Source of the DNA: Sporosarcina sp. BI001-red
GTDB lineage: Bacteria > Bacillota > Bacilli > Bacillales_A > Planococcaceae
Length of the DNA: 64,000 nt
Assembly (NCBI RefSeq): GCF_003384035.1
Contig: NZ_QQAK01000017.1
Coordinates: 1 to 64,000, forward strand
Direction of reading: 5' to 3'
The notes beneath the pieces are model-generated. The model saw only the letters and a program-made list of their open reading frames with translations, was not told the origin of the DNA and searched no databases. This document shows positions 41,164 through 51,514 of this stretch, piece after piece; the first letter of the stretch is position 1; each line of letters starts with the position of its first letter. The position numbers and the translations under genes are program-made.

Positions 41164-41191
41164 TTGGGTTAGAGAGGGAATGTGATAAAAT
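41164..41191 (+). promoter_or_regulatory. Promoter of uvrBA
   Basis: TTGGGT, 16 bp, TAAAAT with extended TGA; 34 bp before the GTG start. Confidence 0.5.
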
Positions 41192-41224
41192 AAACACTAG
41201 AGGAATACTAGGGAGTGACGTTCA

Positions 41225-43207
41225 GTGACAGATACATTTAACCTACAAGCCCCATATACGCCACAAGGAGATCAGCCAACTGCCATCAAAGAATTGGTTG
41301 CTGGTATTGAAAAGGGTGAAAAGCACCAAACGTTACTAGGGGCAACAGGTACAGGTAAGACATTTACCGTTTCCAACGTCGTAACAGAAATCAATAAACC
41401 AACATTGGTCATCGCTCATAACAAAACGCTTGCGGGGCAACTTTATAGTGAATTTAAAGAGTTCTTCCCTGATAACGCAGTTGAATACTTTGTCAGCTTC
41501 TATGACTATTATCAGCCGGAAGCCTATGTCCCACAAACTGATACGTATATTGAAAAAGACTCCAGCATAAATGACGAAATTGATAAATTACGTCACTCAG
41601 CGACGGCATCACTTTTTGAACGAAGAGACGTTTTAATTGTCGCTTCTGTCTCATGCATTTACGGACTAGGATCACCTGAAGAATATGGTGCCCATATGAT
41701 TTCACTACGTCCTGGCTTGGAAATCGACAGAAATCAGTTATTACGTAAATTTGTGGATAACCTATATGAAAGAAATGATGTAAGTTTTACGCGCGGAACG
41801 TTCCGTGTAAGAGGGGATGTCGTGGAAATCTTCCCTGCATCACAAGACGAACGTTGTATACGAATTGAATTTTTCGGAGACGAAATCGATCGGATCCGTG
41901 AAGTGGATGCACTAACCGGGGAAGTTCTTGGTGAACGCGAACACGTCTCTATCTTCCCAAATTCCCACTTTGTTACAGGTGAAGCGAAAATGGTGAAGGC
42001 GATTGAACGAATAGAAGAAGAGTTGGAAGAACAACTGAAAACACTTCGGGAGAATGACAAACTTCTGGAAGCGCAACGACTTGAACAGCGAACACGCTAC
42101 GACCTGGAAATGATGCGAGAAATGGGCTTCTGCTCAGGAATCGAAAACTATTCCAGGCATTTATCCCTTCGCTCTGCGGGAGAGACACCTTACACACTAA
42201 TCGACTACTTCCCAGATGATTTCCTCATAGTGGCGGATGAAAGCCACGTGACGCTACCTCAAATTCGAGGCATGTATAACGGTGACCAAGCGAGAAAGAA
42301 AGTGTTAGTTGAACACGGTTTCCGCCTTCCTTCCGCATTGGACAACCGTCCATTAATGTTTGAGGAATTTGAAAAGCACGTGAACCAGGCCATCTATGTT
42401 TCCGCAACACCAGGACCATATGAAATCGAACATACACCGAAAATGGTTGAACAGATTATTCGACCAACAGGATTGCTCGATCCAATCATTGAGGTACGAC
42501 CAATCGAAGGACAGATTGATGACCTTCTCGATCAAATAAATGAATGTGCTCAAAAAAATGAACGAGTGCTTGTGACGACACTTACGAAAAAAATGTCCGA
42601 AGACTTGACGGATTACTTAAAAGAAGCTGGAGTGAAAGTGAACTACCTCCACTCGGAAATTAAAACCCTCGAGCGAATAGAAATTATCCGTGAATTGAGA
42701 CTGGGAACCTACGATGTCTTAATCGGCATTAACTTGTTGAGGGAAGGTCTTGATATTCCAGAGGTGTCACTCGTAACCATACTCGATGCGGACAAAGAAG
42801 GATTCCTACGTTCAGAACGTGCGCTCATCCAAACCATCGGACGTGCAGCTCGTAACTCTAAAGGACGAGTCATCATGTACGCGGACCGGTATACCGATTC
42901 CATGAACAAAGCGATTGAAGAAACCGAGCGACGTCGCGAGATACAAATGGCTTATAACGAAGAGCACAACATTACACCAACAACGATTCAAAAGGGTATT
43001 CGTGATGTCATTCGTGCGACACAAGCTTCTGAAGAATCCCTCTCGTTTGTGGATAAAGTAACAAAAGGCAAGACGTTGACGCAAGAAGAAAGAACGACAT
43101 TGCTTGCATCACTTGAAAAAGAAATGAAAGAATCAGCAAAAGCGCTCGACTTTGAACGTGCCGCTGAGCTTAGAGATACGATATTGGAATTGAAAGCGGA
43201 AAGGTGA
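41225..43207 (+). CDS. uvrB: Excinuclease ABC subunit UvrB
   Basis: A 660-aa DNA repair helicase-like protein that verifies lesions and recruits UvrC. Walker A is GATGTGKT near residue 39. The damage-probing hairpin is [18 protein letters not shown] (about 94-111), the Walker B-like motif is VADESH, and the C-terminal UVR domain is [22 protein letters not shown] (about 626-647). GTG start, RBS GGGAGTGAC. It is 6 bp before uvrA; the pair is probably SOS-induced through the LexA-like box. Confidence 0.96.
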   Translation: MTDTFNLQAPYTPQGDQPTAIKELVAGIEKGEKHQTLLGATGTGKTFTVSNVVTEINKPTLVIAHNKTLAGQLYSEFKEFFPDNAVEYFVSFYDYYQPEAYVPQTDTYIEKDSSINDEIDKLRHSATASLFERRDVLIVASVSCIYGLGSPEEYGAHMISLRPGLEIDRNQLLRKFVDNLYERNDVSFTRGTFRVRGDVVEIFPASQDERCIRIEFFGDEIDRIREVDALTGEVLGEREHVSIFPNSHFVTGEAKMVKAIERIEEELEEQLKTLRENDKLLEAQRLEQRTRYDLEMMREMGFCSGIENYSRHLSLRSAGETPYTLIDYFPDDFLIVADESHVTLPQIRGMYNGDQARKKVLVEHGFRLPSALDNRPLMFEEFEKHVNQAIYVSATPGPYEIEHTPKMVEQIIRPTGLLDPIIEVRPIEGQIDDLLDQINECAQKNERVLVTTLTKKMSEDLTDYLKEAGVKVNYLHSEIKTLERIEIIRELRLGTYDVLIGINLLREGLDIPEVSLVTILDADKEGFLRSERALIQTIGRAARNSKGRVIMYADRYTDSMNKAIEETERRREIQMAYNEEHNITPTTIQKGIRDVIRATQASEESLSFVDKVTKGKTLTQEERTTLLASLEKEMKESAKALDFERAAELRDTILELKAER

Positions 43208-43213
43208 GAAGAC

Positions 43214-46087
43214 ATGAAAAATACTGAAATCTATATTCAAGGTGCCCGTGCGCACAACTTGAAAAACATTAACGTCACCATCCCGCGAGATCAGTTAGTC
43301 GTCATGACGGGTCTCTCTGGATCGGGCAAGTCATCCCTCGCTTTTGATACGATCTATGCAGAAGGGCAACGCCGATATGTGGAATCCCTCTCTTCTTATG
43401 CTCGCCAATTTCTCGGGCAGATGGACAAACCGGACGTAGATCTGATAGAAGGTCTATCACCCGCCATTTCGATAGATCAGAAAACAACGAGTCGAAACCC
43501 ACGATCCACGGTAGGGACAGTTACCGAAGTATATGACTATTTAAGATTGCTGTTTGCACGCGTTGGAAAGCCGATTTGTCCCATTCACGGGATTGAAATC
43601 ACTTCTCAGACAGTGGAGCAGATGACAGACCGTGTGCTTGAGCTGGAAGAACGGACACGGATTCAGATCTTAGCACCTATCGTTTCGGGTAGGAAAGGTA
43701 CACATGTCAAGTTGCTGGAAGACTTGAAAAAGCAAGGGTATGTCCGCGTACGAATCGATGGTGAGACATTCGATTTAGATGACAACATCGAGCTGAACAA
43801 AAACAAAAAACATAATATTGAAGTCGTAGTCGACCGGGTTGTTATTAAAGAAGGGATTGCAGGTAGACTCAGTGATTCTCTTGAAGCGGCTCTTCGTCTT
43901 TCCGAAGGGGCTGCACTTGTTGATGTGATCGATGGGGAAGAACTTTTATTTAGCGAGCATCATGCGTGTCCGATATGTGGATTCTCTATCGGGGAACTTG
44001 AACCGAGAATGTTCTCGTTCAACAGTCCATTTGGAGCATGTCCGGATTGCGATGGACTTGGTATGAAGTTAGAAGTGGATCCCGAACTCGTTATTCCGGA
44101 TTCCTCTCTTTCATTAAAAGAGAATGCAATTGTTCCTTGGATCCCGACAAGTTCACAATACTATCCAGAACTTTTGAAAACCGTTGCTCAACATTACGGA
44201 ATTTCAATGGACTCACCTGTAAGTGAAATGGCGAAAGAAGATTTGGATAAAATCCTTACAGGCTCAAAAGAAGATAAAATACGATTTAAGTATACAAATG
44301 AGTTTGGTCAGACCCGTGATAATGCAATCTACTTCGAAGGGGTATTATCCAATGTGGAGCGTCGTTTCAACGAGACATCTTCTGACTATGTTCGTGAACA
44401 GATGGAGAAATATATGGCACAACGTCCATGCCCCACATGTAACGGCTATCGATTGAAACAGGAATCTCTCGCTGTAAAAGTGGATAATCTCCATATTGGT
44501 CAAGTAACTCAGAAATCGATTGTTGAAGCAAGATCATTTTTCAACAGTCTGCAGCTTTCTGAAAAGGATACGAAAATTGCTGAACTAATCCTCCGGGAAA
44601 TCAACGAGAGACTTGGTTTTCTTGTCAATGTCGGCCTCGATTATTTGACGTTATCTCGCGCAGCTGGAACCCTTTCCGGTGGAGAAGCACAGCGGATCCG
44701 GCTTGCGACTCAAATTGGATCACGCCTCACGGGTGTCCTCTATATATTGGATGAACCGTCTATTGGTCTTCATCAAAGAGATAATGACCGGCTAATCAGT
44801 ACGTTAAAGAGTATGAGAGACATCGGAAACACTCTCATTGTAGTGGAGCACGATGAAGACACCATGTTGGAAGCTGATTACTTGATAGATATCGGTCCGG
44901 GAGCAGGTGTAGCTGGAGGAGAAATCGTCTCTGCAGGGACTCCAGAGGAAGTGATGGCGGATCCAAACTCATTGACTGGGCAGTATTTAAGTGGGAAACG
45001 TTACATTCCTCTGCCAATTGAGCGCCGACAATCGGATGGTCGGAAAGTGACCATTAAAGGTGCTTCTGAAAACAATCTCAAAAAAGTGAATGTCGATTTC
45101 CCACTTGGTCAGTTCATTGCAGTCACAGGTGTTTCTGGATCAGGTAAAAGTACGCTCATCAACAGTGTTCTTCAAAAAATATTAGCACAAAAGTTGAATC
45201 GTTCAAAACAACGTCCAGGAGCGTATAAAAGCGTAGAAGGATTGGAAGAATTAGAAAAGGTGATTGAGATCGACCAATCGCCAATTGGACGAACGCCACG
45301 TTCCAACCCAGCTACGTATACAGGTGTTTTCGACGATGTCAGAGATGTATTTGCGATGACGAATGAAGCAAAAGTGCGTGGATACAAAAAAGGAAGATTC
45401 AGTTTCAATGTGAAGGGGGGACGTTGTGAAGCGTGCCGTGGAGATGGAATTCTTAAAATTGAGATGCACTTCCTACCTGATGTCTACGTTCCATGTGATG
45501 TGTGTCATGGGAAACGATATAACCGGGAAACCCTTGAAGTGATGTACAAAGGTAAAAACATAGCGGACGTCCTTGAAATGACGGCGGAATCCGCATCTCT
45601 GTTCTTTGAAAATATCCCTAAAATTCAACGCAAGTTACAAACGATTGTTGACGTTGGATTAGGGTATGTTCAATTAGGACAGCCTGCAACGACACTTTCC
45701 GGGGGTGAGGCACAACGCGTCAAGCTTGCTTCAGAACTCCACAAACGATCAAACGGAAAGTCGTTTTACATTTTGGATGAACCAACAACGGGACTTCACG
45801 TACATGATATCGCGAAACTCCTAAAAGTATTAGAACGACTCGTTGAGACTGGAAATACGGTATTAGTGATCGAGCATAATCTGGATGTCATTAAAACCGT
45901 GGATCATATTATTGACCTTGGACCTGAAGGTGGCGACAAAGGCGGTCAAATTATCGCTACAGGAACACCAGAACAGGTTGCAGAAAATAAAAAGTCGTAT
46001 ACAGGAATGTACTTGAATCCCATTCTGAACCGGGATCGCGGTCGTATGATGGCACGAATTGAACAAGCTGAAAATCCAGTCATATGA
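43214..46087 (+). CDS. uvrA: Excinuclease ABC subunit UvrA
   Basis: A 957-aa ATPase that finds DNA lesions and loads UvrB. It holds two ABC modules: Walker A copies GLSGSGKSS (about 32) and GVSGSGKST (about 640), and LSGGEAQR signatures (about 487 and 830). Zinc modules include CPICGFSIG with [14 protein letters not shown], and CEACRGDG with CDVCHG. RBS AAAGGTGAGAAG. The stop codon TGA is also the start of the TGAAAC -35 element of the next gene. Confidence 0.96.
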   Translation: MKNTEIYIQGARAHNLKNINVTIPRDQLVVMTGLSGSGKSSLAFDTIYAEGQRRYVESLSSYARQFLGQMDKPDVDLIEGLSPAISIDQKTTSRNPRSTVGTVTEVYDYLRLLFARVGKPICPIHGIEITSQTVEQMTDRVLELEERTRIQILAPIVSGRKGTHVKLLEDLKKQGYVRVRIDGETFDLDDNIELNKNKKHNIEVVVDRVVIKEGIAGRLSDSLEAALRLSEGAALVDVIDGEELLFSEHHACPICGFSIGELEPRMFSFNSPFGACPDCDGLGMKLEVDPELVIPDSSLSLKENAIVPWIPTSSQYYPELLKTVAQHYGISMDSPVSEMAKEDLDKILTGSKEDKIRFKYTNEFGQTRDNAIYFEGVLSNVERRFNETSSDYVREQMEKYMAQRPCPTCNGYRLKQESLAVKVDNLHIGQVTQKSIVEARSFFNSLQLSEKDTKIAELILREINERLGFLVNVGLDYLTLSRAAGTLSGGEAQRIRLATQIGSRLTGVLYILDEPSIGLHQRDNDRLISTLKSMRDIGNTLIVVEHDEDTMLEADYLIDIGPGAGVAGGEIVSAGTPEEVMADPNSLTGQYLSGKRYIPLPIERRQSDGRKVTIKGASENNLKKVNVDFPLGQFIAVTGVSGSGKSTLINSVLQKILAQKLNRSKQRPGAYKSVEGLEELEKVIEIDQSPIGRTPRSNPATYTGVFDDVRDVFAMTNEAKVRGYKKGRFSFNVKGGRCEACRGDGILKIEMHFLPDVYVPCDVCHGKRYNRETLEVMYKGKNIADVLEMTAESASLFFENIPKIQRKLQTIVDVGLGYVQLGQPATTLSGGEAQRVKLASELHKRSNGKSFYILDEPTTGLHVHDIAKLLKVLERLVETGNTVLVIEHNLDVIKTVDHIIDLGPEGGDKGGQIIATGTPEQVAENKKSYTGMYLNPILNRDRGRMMARIEQAENPVI

Positions 46088-46110
46088 AACTTTTTTGGTT
46101 GTAAACCGTA
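46085..46110 (+). promoter_or_regulatory. ECF (SigW-type) promoter of yvlB
   Basis: TGAAAC, 16 bp, CGTA: exact consensus. The -35 overlaps the uvrA stop codon. In B. subtilis the yvlABCD operon is SigW-dependent, which fits. Confidence 0.8.
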
Positions 46111-46159
46111 TAGATAAGCAGAACGTATGCACCATCATTCCACTCAGGAGGCGAAAGAA

Positions 46160-47377
46160 ATGCAAAACGAAAGAAAACGCATTTTAACTATGCTTGAAAA
46201 TGGAACGATTTCAACGGACGAGGCATTGACATTACTAGAAGCGCTATCTCAAAATGATTCTGCTAACAAGCCAGCGGATTTTTCTATTGACGTTAACCCA
46301 TCTAAAACACAAGATCAGGCACAGAAAGAACCAAAAGATGAGCCTTTTACAGAGTCTGGAAAAGAAGAACAGTCTAAAGGAAAAGGGCAGTCTGCTAAAT
46401 ATGGTTGGTCGGGAACTTCTGCCGAAGAATTCATGGAAGACGTTCGTAAGGATTTAACAAACGTTGGTGACCAGTTCATGCAATTCATGCAAAGTGCAGT
46501 TCAGAAAGTTAAACAGTTCGATATGGAAAATCCATTTGGCGCGTCAACGACATTTGAGCACAAAATGCAAAAAGACGGAAAAGATTTGGAAGAGCTCATT
46601 GTGGATATCGATAACGGTAAACTATCGATTGTCCCAGGTGAAGGAGACGAAATTTCAGCAGTCTTTTCCGTTAAGACGTTCACGTCAAGCTCCGAAGAAG
46701 AAGCAAAGCAAGAGTTCTTGGAAAAGCTTATCTTTGTAAAAGACGACCAAACGCTTAGGATTTCAAGTAATTCGAAAACCGTTCAAGTGAATACAGTCCT
46801 TACTATACCTAAAAAAACCTACCGCAAGATTTCTGTGCGACTGTTGAACGGTGGATTCGACTTGCGCAATCTTGAAGCAGAAGTTCTCCGTGTGAAGACA
46901 GCTAACGGAAAAGTCAATGTCAGCTATGTCAAAGCTGGGGAAGTGGATATCGAAACCCTTAACGGTGAAATTCGATTGCTCAGTCTTGAAAGTCCCAAAG
47001 TCGAAACGCAAACACTGAATGGTCTCATCTACATTGATGGGAAAGTGAAAGATACCCAAGCTCGAACATTAAATGGTTCCATCTCAGTGACAACTACCCA
47101 TGAAACTCCAGAAAAAGTTGATGTGAAAAGTGTAGGTGGAAATATAGAGTTGTATGTGCCTAGCTCACTCTCGTTAGTAGGTAGCATTACATCAACGATC
47201 GGTAGCCTAAACTTGAAACTGCCGGATGTTGAGAATACATCCAATCAGGATCAGCTTTTACATCGTTCTATGAACTTTAAGAAAGAAGTACAAGATTCTC
47301 CGTCTACACTACACGTTTTTGCGGAATCTAAAACAGGTTCTGTAATCGTTTGTTATTCACCTGATAAGAACGAATAA
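46160..47377 (+). CDS. yvlB: YvlB-like DUF4097 beta-helix protein
   Basis: A 405-aa protein with an N-terminal SHOCT-like segment (KRILTMLENGTISTDEALTLLEAL), an acidic disordered linker (about 40-95) and a C-terminal DUF4097 domain of repeated beta strands (NGGFDLRNLEAEVLRVKTANGKV and further rungs). Related YvlB and LiaG proteins belong to cell-envelope stress operons controlled by SigW or LiaRS. No membrane helix is seen. ATG at 46160 follows CAGGAGG; 11 upstream codons are ignored. yvlA, C and D are absent; hprK follows after a terminator. Confidence 0.85.
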   Translation: MQNERKRILTMLENGTISTDEALTLLEALSQNDSANKPADFSIDVNPSKTQDQAQKEPKDEPFTESGKEEQSKGKGQSAKYGWSGTSAEEFMEDVRKDLTNVGDQFMQFMQSAVQKVKQFDMENPFGASTTFEHKMQKDGKDLEELIVDIDNGKLSIVPGEGDEISAVFSVKTFTSSSEEEAKQEFLEKLIFVKDDQTLRISSNSKTVQVNTVLTIPKKTYRKISVRLLNGGFDLRNLEAEVLRVKTANGKVNVSYVKAGEVDIETLNGEIRLLSLESPKVETQTLNGLIYIDGKVKDTQARTLNGSISVTTTHETPEKVDVKSVGGNIELYVPSSLSLVGSITSTIGSLNLKLPDVENTSNQDQLLHRSMNFKKEVQDSPSTLHVFAESKTGSVIVCYSPDKNE

Positions 47378-47388
47378 TGAATAGAGTC

Positions 47389-47423
47389 GGCCTTCTCTCG
47401 TACGAATCGAGAGGAGGCTTTTT
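47389..47423 (+). terminator. Terminator after yvlB
   Basis: Stem GCCTTCTCTCG/CGAGAGGAGGC with one G-U pair and T5. Confidence 0.88.
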
Positions 47424-47474
47424 AATTCATTGTGTAAAAATACGAGACATGCACAGTAATCGGTGAGAAAACCG

Positions 47475-47502
47475 TTCAAAATCCATTGTACAATGGTAGA
47501 AT
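47475..47502 (+). promoter_or_regulatory. Promoter of the hprK operon
   Basis: TTCAAA, 16 bp, TAGAAT with extended TGG. The spacer holds a 12-bp perfect palindrome CATTGTACAATG (47484-47495). Confidence 0.5.
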
Positions 47503-47541
47503 GATGCATAGGTAACAATTGAAGATGGAGGTGGCTGTCAG

Positions 47542-48495
47542 ATGAGTGGAGTCACGGTGAAGGATATAAAAGAACGGTTTGACCTAGAATTGCTTGCGGG
47601 TGCTAGTGGAATCGATAGGACGATTGAGATAAGTGATATTTCCCGTCCTGGACTAGAAATGGCTGGTTACTTCGATTTCTATACACGAACACGCATCCAA
47701 CTGCTAGGAAAGACGGAGATTTCGTTTTTTGAAATGCTTCCAGAAGCTCTCCGTGTAGAGCGCATGGATTTGTTATGCACACCAGATACACCCGCATTTG
47801 TTCTAGCGCATGGTGTGGCACTCCCCCCTGAGCTTGAAGTAGCTGCAGAAAAAATGGGGATTTCTGTCCTTGGTGCCGATGTTCCAACTACGAGACTTTC
47901 CGGTATGCTGACAAATTTCATAGCTGGACGGTTAGCTCCTATGAAAACCCTTCATGGGGTGTTAGTGGACGTCTATGGGATTGGTGTCCTGATTACTGGG
48001 AAGAGTGGTGTTGGGAAAAGTGAGACGGCACTCGAACTAGTGAAGCGTGGACATCGCCTTATTGCGGATGATTCCGTCGAAATTCGGGAAGTTGCGAAGA
48101 ATATCTTAATCGGTAGCCCTCCACCTTTGCTCCAACATATGTTGGAAATTCGAGGCGTAGGGATCATCGATATTATGACCCTTTTCGGAGCGAGTTCTGT
48201 AAAAGACGATAAGCGGATTGTTCTCGTCATTGACTTGGAAATATGGGATCCTGAAAAAATGTATGATCGTCTAGGTGTAGACGAAGACAAAATGAAAATC
48301 ATGGATTCCGAAGTGCGGAAGTTAGTCGTACCTGTACGTCCAGGTCGAAATCTATCTGTGATCATCGAAGTTGCTGCAATGGATTATCGACTCAAAACGT
48401 TAGGCATCAATGCAGCTGAAGAATTTACAAACAAGCTGGATGCAGTGATTAGTCAAAAGGCTACTGCGGCAGAAGAAAAGGGGATTCACCGGTAA
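47542..48495 (+). CDS. hprK: HPr kinase/phosphorylase
   Basis: A 317-aa bifunctional enzyme that phosphorylates Ser46 of HPr and Crh when glycolytic intermediates are high, and dephosphorylates it otherwise. This is the sensor of carbon catabolite repression. P-loop GKSGVGKSETALEL near residue 153; family signature LEIRGVGIIDI near 202. One target, Crh, is encoded at 57644. First gene of hprK-lgt-yvoD-ppaX-yvoF. RBS ATGGAGGTGG. Confidence 0.96.
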   Translation: MSGVTVKDIKERFDLELLAGASGIDRTIEISDISRPGLEMAGYFDFYTRTRIQLLGKTEISFFEMLPEALRVERMDLLCTPDTPAFVLAHGVALPPELEVAAEKMGISVLGADVPTTRLSGMLTNFIAGRLAPMKTLHGVLVDVYGIGVLITGKSGVGKSETALELVKRGHRLIADDSVEIREVAKNILIGSPPPLLQHMLEIRGVGIIDIMTLFGASSVKDDKRIVLVIDLEIWDPEKMYDRLGVDEDKMKIMDSEVRKLVVPVRPGRNLSVIIEVAAMDYRLKTLGINAAEEFTNKLDAVISQKATAAEEKGIHR

Positions 48496-49302
48496 ATGAA
48501 TACATTATTAGCGATAGATCCAGTTGCGTTTTCATTTGGTACATTCGAAGTTCGTTGGTATGGGATTTTAATAGCAACGGGAATCATTTTAGCGTTTTTA
48601 CTTGTCCAAAAAGAAATGGTAAAACAAAAGATGCATCCTGATTTTTTGACGGATATGCTCATTTGGGCAGTTCCAATCTCCATTATTTCCGCACGAATTT
48701 ACTACGTCACCTTTTCTTGGGACTTCTACAAAGATCATCCAGGAGATATTATTAAAATCTGGGAAGGAGGCATCGCCATCCACGGTGCATTGATCGGAGC
48801 GATTATTACAGCCTTGATCTTTACAAGAAAACGTGGGGTGTCTTTCTGGAAAGTAGCAGATATTACAGCACCTGGTTTATTGATAGGTCAAATCATCGGG
48901 CGCTGGGGCAACTTTATGAACCAAGAAGCGCATGGCGGACCGGTGTCCCAGTCATTCCTTGAGAACAACATCATTCCAGATTGGATCATGAATCAGATGA
49001 CGATTGATGGAATAACGTATCATCCGACATTTTTGTATGAGTCCCTGTGGAATGTTGTAGGGCTTGCACTCATTTTGTTGTTGCGACGAGTGAACTTGAG
49101 ACGTGGCGAAATTTTTTGCTTCTACATCATTTGGTATTCAGTTGGACGGTTCTTCATTGAAGGGATGAGAACGGATAGCCTGTACGGAGGAGGACTTCGA
49201 GCAGCGCAAGTCGTTTCGATTTTAGGGGTGCTCATAGCTCTTGGAATACTCATTTATCGTAGGTTCATCATGAAAACGGATGTGAGGTACAATGACAACT
49301 AA
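48496..49302 (+). CDS. lgt: Prolipoprotein diacylglyceryl transferase
   Basis: A 268-aa membrane enzyme that transfers diacylglycerol to the lipobox cysteine of prolipoproteins such as PrsA. Seven or so hydrophobic segments. The signature GRWGNFMNQEAHGG is near residue 135. The start codon follows the hprK stop directly, so translation is coupled. It overlaps yvoD by 11 bp. Confidence 0.96.
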   Translation: MNTLLAIDPVAFSFGTFEVRWYGILIATGIILAFLLVQKEMVKQKMHPDFLTDMLIWAVPISIISARIYYVTFSWDFYKDHPGDIIKIWEGGIAIHGALIGAIITALIFTRKRGVSFWKVADITAPGLLIGQIIGRWGNFMNQEAHGGPVSQSFLENNIIPDWIMNQMTIDGITYHPTFLYESLWNVVGLALILLLRRVNLRRGEIFCFYIIWYSVGRFFIEGMRTDSLYGGGLRAAQVVSILGVLIALGILIYRRFIMKTDVRYNDN

Positions 49303-50257
49303 TGACAGTATGTCCACGCTCAAAAATGGGTTAGGTGCTGGATTGAAAACTACTTGGTCGCTGGGGAAAATCATTTTCCCCATCACGATTCTTGTAGTGA
49401 TTTTACAACATACTCCGATATTGCCTTGGATTGTTAAGCTGATTTCTCCATTCATGAATCTTTTTGGATTGAGTGGAGAGGCTGCAATCCCGCTAGTCCT
49501 CGGAAATGCATTGAACTTGTATGCAGGAATCGCCGGAATCTTGTCACTCGATTTGACGGTGAAAGAAGTATTTATCCTCGCGGTCATGCTTAGTTTTGCA
49601 CACAACCTGTTCATCGAAACGGGGGTTGCTTTGAAAGTGGGCGTCAAACTCTGGATTGTCTTGGTGGTACGCTTCGGTTTAGCGGCACTATCAGGCATAG
49701 TCATCAATCTCGTTTGGCGAGGTGGTGGAGAGATTGCGCAATATGGAATTTCACCTGAGTCAACTGTTGTACCTAACGGCTGGGTCGATATTTTTTTATT
49801 GGGACTGCAGAAAGCATCTTTCGGAGTTCTGCAACTCGCACTCATTGTCATCCCTCTGATGCTCGTTGTACAATTTTTGAAAGATCAAAACTATCTGGAG
49901 AAGTTTTCTTCGAAATTTTCACCTGTCACGAAACTAATCGGTGTCCAGCCGAACGCATCCCTAACTTTGGTGGCTGGCTTGGTCATTGGTCTTGCTTATG
50001 GTGCAGGGGTGATGATCCAAGCGGTTCAAGAAGACGGTGTTAGTAACCGGGATGCCACACTATCGTTCATCTTCCTTGTAGCATGTCACGCAGTCATAGA
50101 AGATACGTTATTATTCATCCCACTAGGAATTCCAGTCTGGCCACTGCTCCTAATCCGCATCATAACCGCGTTTGTGTTGACGATAGCAGTTGCGTTTTTC
50201 TGGAGACATAAGCTGAATGAGAAGCTGGAAAAGGAGGCTACTGTTGCCAATGGATAA
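49292..50257 (+). CDS. yvoD: Nucleoside recognition (Gate) domain protein YvoD
   Basis: A 321-aa membrane protein with about eight hydrophobic segments and two Gate domains, also known as nucleoside recognition domains. These occur in nucleoside transporters and spore maturation proteins SpmA/SpmB. The position between lgt and ppaX matches B. subtilis yvoD. Transport substrate unknown. RBS GTGAGG. Confidence 0.88.
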   Translation: MTTNDSMSTLKNGLGAGLKTTWSLGKIIFPITILVVILQHTPILPWIVKLISPFMNLFGLSGEAAIPLVLGNALNLYAGIAGILSLDLTVKEVFILAVMLSFAHNLFIETGVALKVGVKLWIVLVVRFGLAALSGIVINLVWRGGGEIAQYGISPESTVVPNGWVDIFLLGLQKASFGVLQLALIVIPLMLVVQFLKDQNYLEKFSSKFSPVTKLIGVQPNASLTLVAGLVIGLAYGAGVMIQAVQEDGVSNRDATLSFIFLVACHAVIEDTLLFIPLGIPVWPLLLIRIITAFVLTIAVAFFWRHKLNEKLEKEATVANG

Positions 50258-50903
50258 GCCAATTACAACAATTCTGTTCGATTTGGACGGTACTTTACTC
50301 GATACCAATGAACTGATCATCCAATCTTTTGAGGGAGTGCTCGGCAAACATTACCCGGGGCAATATACACGTAAAGAGATTTTGCCTTTTTTAGGACCGA
50401 CTTTAACAGATACGTTTAATGGGATGGATCCTTCCAGGACGGAAGGGATGATTCAAGAATATCGGGAATGGAACATGGCGAACCATGATCAGTTAGCTGC
50501 CGAGTTTGATGGGGTTACGGAAGTATTGACCCAATTAGCAGACAAGGGGATCCGGATGGCAATTGTGTCAACGAAACGAAATGATATGGTGCATAGAGGA
50601 TTAAATTTGCTCGGTATCACACACTTATTTGACACGGTTATCGGATTAGACGATGTACAACGTCCAAAACCGAATCCTGAACCCCTTTTACTTGCGATGG
50701 ACCGGTTGAATGCTTCAAAAGAAGAAGTACTGATGGTTGGCGATAACTTCCACGACATCGAAGGCGGTAAAAATGCTGGGGTCCGAACAGCTGCTGTTGC
50801 CTGGTCTCTGAAAGGTCCTGAATTTCTTTCTACTTTTAACCCAGACTACATGTTGACCCACATTTCAGATCTCTACGAACTCGTAGGTGTGGCTGTAAAA
50901 TGA
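50244..50903 (+). CDS. ppaX: Pyrophosphatase PpaX
   Basis: A 219-aa HAD-family phosphatase. In B. subtilis it hydrolyses the pyrophosphate released when HprK uses Ser-phosphorylated HPr as phosphate donor. Motif I is FDLDGTLLDTNE, motif II is IVSTK, and motif III/IV is KPNPEP with VGDNFHDIEGGKNAG. TTG at 50244 is taken as start, with AGGAGG 6 bp before it; ATG at 50250 is the alternative. It overlaps yvoD and is followed by yvoF with a 4-bp overlap. Confidence 0.92.
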   Translation: MPMDKPITTILFDLDGTLLDTNELIIQSFEGVLGKHYPGQYTRKEILPFLGPTLTDTFNGMDPSRTEGMIQEYREWNMANHDQLAAEFDGVTEVLTQLADKGIRMAIVSTKRNDMVHRGLNLLGITHLFDTVIGLDDVQRPKPNPEPLLLAMDRLNASKEEVLMVGDNFHDIEGGKNAGVRTAAVAWSLKGPEFLSTFNPDYMLTHISDLYELVGVAVK

Positions 50904-51424
50904 GGAAGACGGAGCGTTTTATGGTAAAAGGGGAAGGGAATTCACTTTGGAACTTATACACATCCGTGTCTTTTTTTAAAGTGGCGAAAAATTTCCTAGT
51001 CATTCAAATTGCTCGTTATATTCCATTCTTTAAAGCGAAGAACTGGCTATATAAAACATTTCTGCGGATGGAAGTCGGTCAGCATACTGCATTTGCTCTC
51101 ATGGTCTTTCCTGATGTCATGTTTCCAGAACGCATTCGAGTCGGCAAGAACTCTATTATAGGGTTCAATTCCACTATTCTAGCCCACGAATACTTAATCG
51201 ATGAATACCGGATCGGGAATGTCGATATTGGAGACGAAGTCATGATCGGTGCAAACTCCACAATCTTACCGGGTGTTACAATAGGTGATGGAGCGGTCGT
51301 TTCTGCAGCTTCACTGGTGAATCGGGATATCCCTGCGGGTGCGTTTGCAGGTGGGAATCCTGTGCGTATCATTTACACAGCTGAACAGGTTGCAGAACGC
51401 AAAGAAAACCAACCTAAGGTTTAA
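50900..51424 (+). CDS. yvoF: Left-handed beta-helix acyltransferase YvoF
   Basis: A 174-aa O-acetyltransferase-like protein. The N-terminal 60 residues are basic and hydrophobic; the rest has hexapeptide repeats (IRVGKNSIIGFNSTILAHEY, IGDEVMIGANSTILPGVTIGDGAVV). The end AGGNPVRII is typical. Last gene of the hprK operon. The substrate is unknown. Confidence 0.88.
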   Translation: MRKTERFMVKGEGNSLWNLYTSVSFFKVAKNFLVIQIARYIPFFKAKNWLYKTFLRMEVGQHTAFALMVFPDVMFPERIRVGKNSIIGFNSTILAHEYLIDEYRIGNVDIGDEVMIGANSTILPGVTIGDGAVVSAASLVNRDIPAGAFAGGNPVRIIYTAEQVAERKENQPKV

Positions 51425-51446
51425 CGTTGTACAAAAGAAGTTATGG

Positions 51447-51501
51447 TATACTGTAGACATATTGCAAGAAGGAGCGTTTTCCTCGTTCCTTCTTGTTTTT
51501 T
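51447..51501 (+). promoter_or_regulatory. Promoter-hairpin element before yvcD
   Basis: An extended -10 (TGG-TATACT, 51447-51452) is followed about 13 bp later by a 12-bp hairpin CAAGAAGGAGCG/CGTTCCTTCTTG (51465-51495) with T6. The T run touches the yvcD RBS (CGGAGGAAT). It may end the hprK operon, or it may attenuate a short leader RNA. Confidence 0.55.
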
Positions 51502-51514
51502 CGGAGGAATCTGT

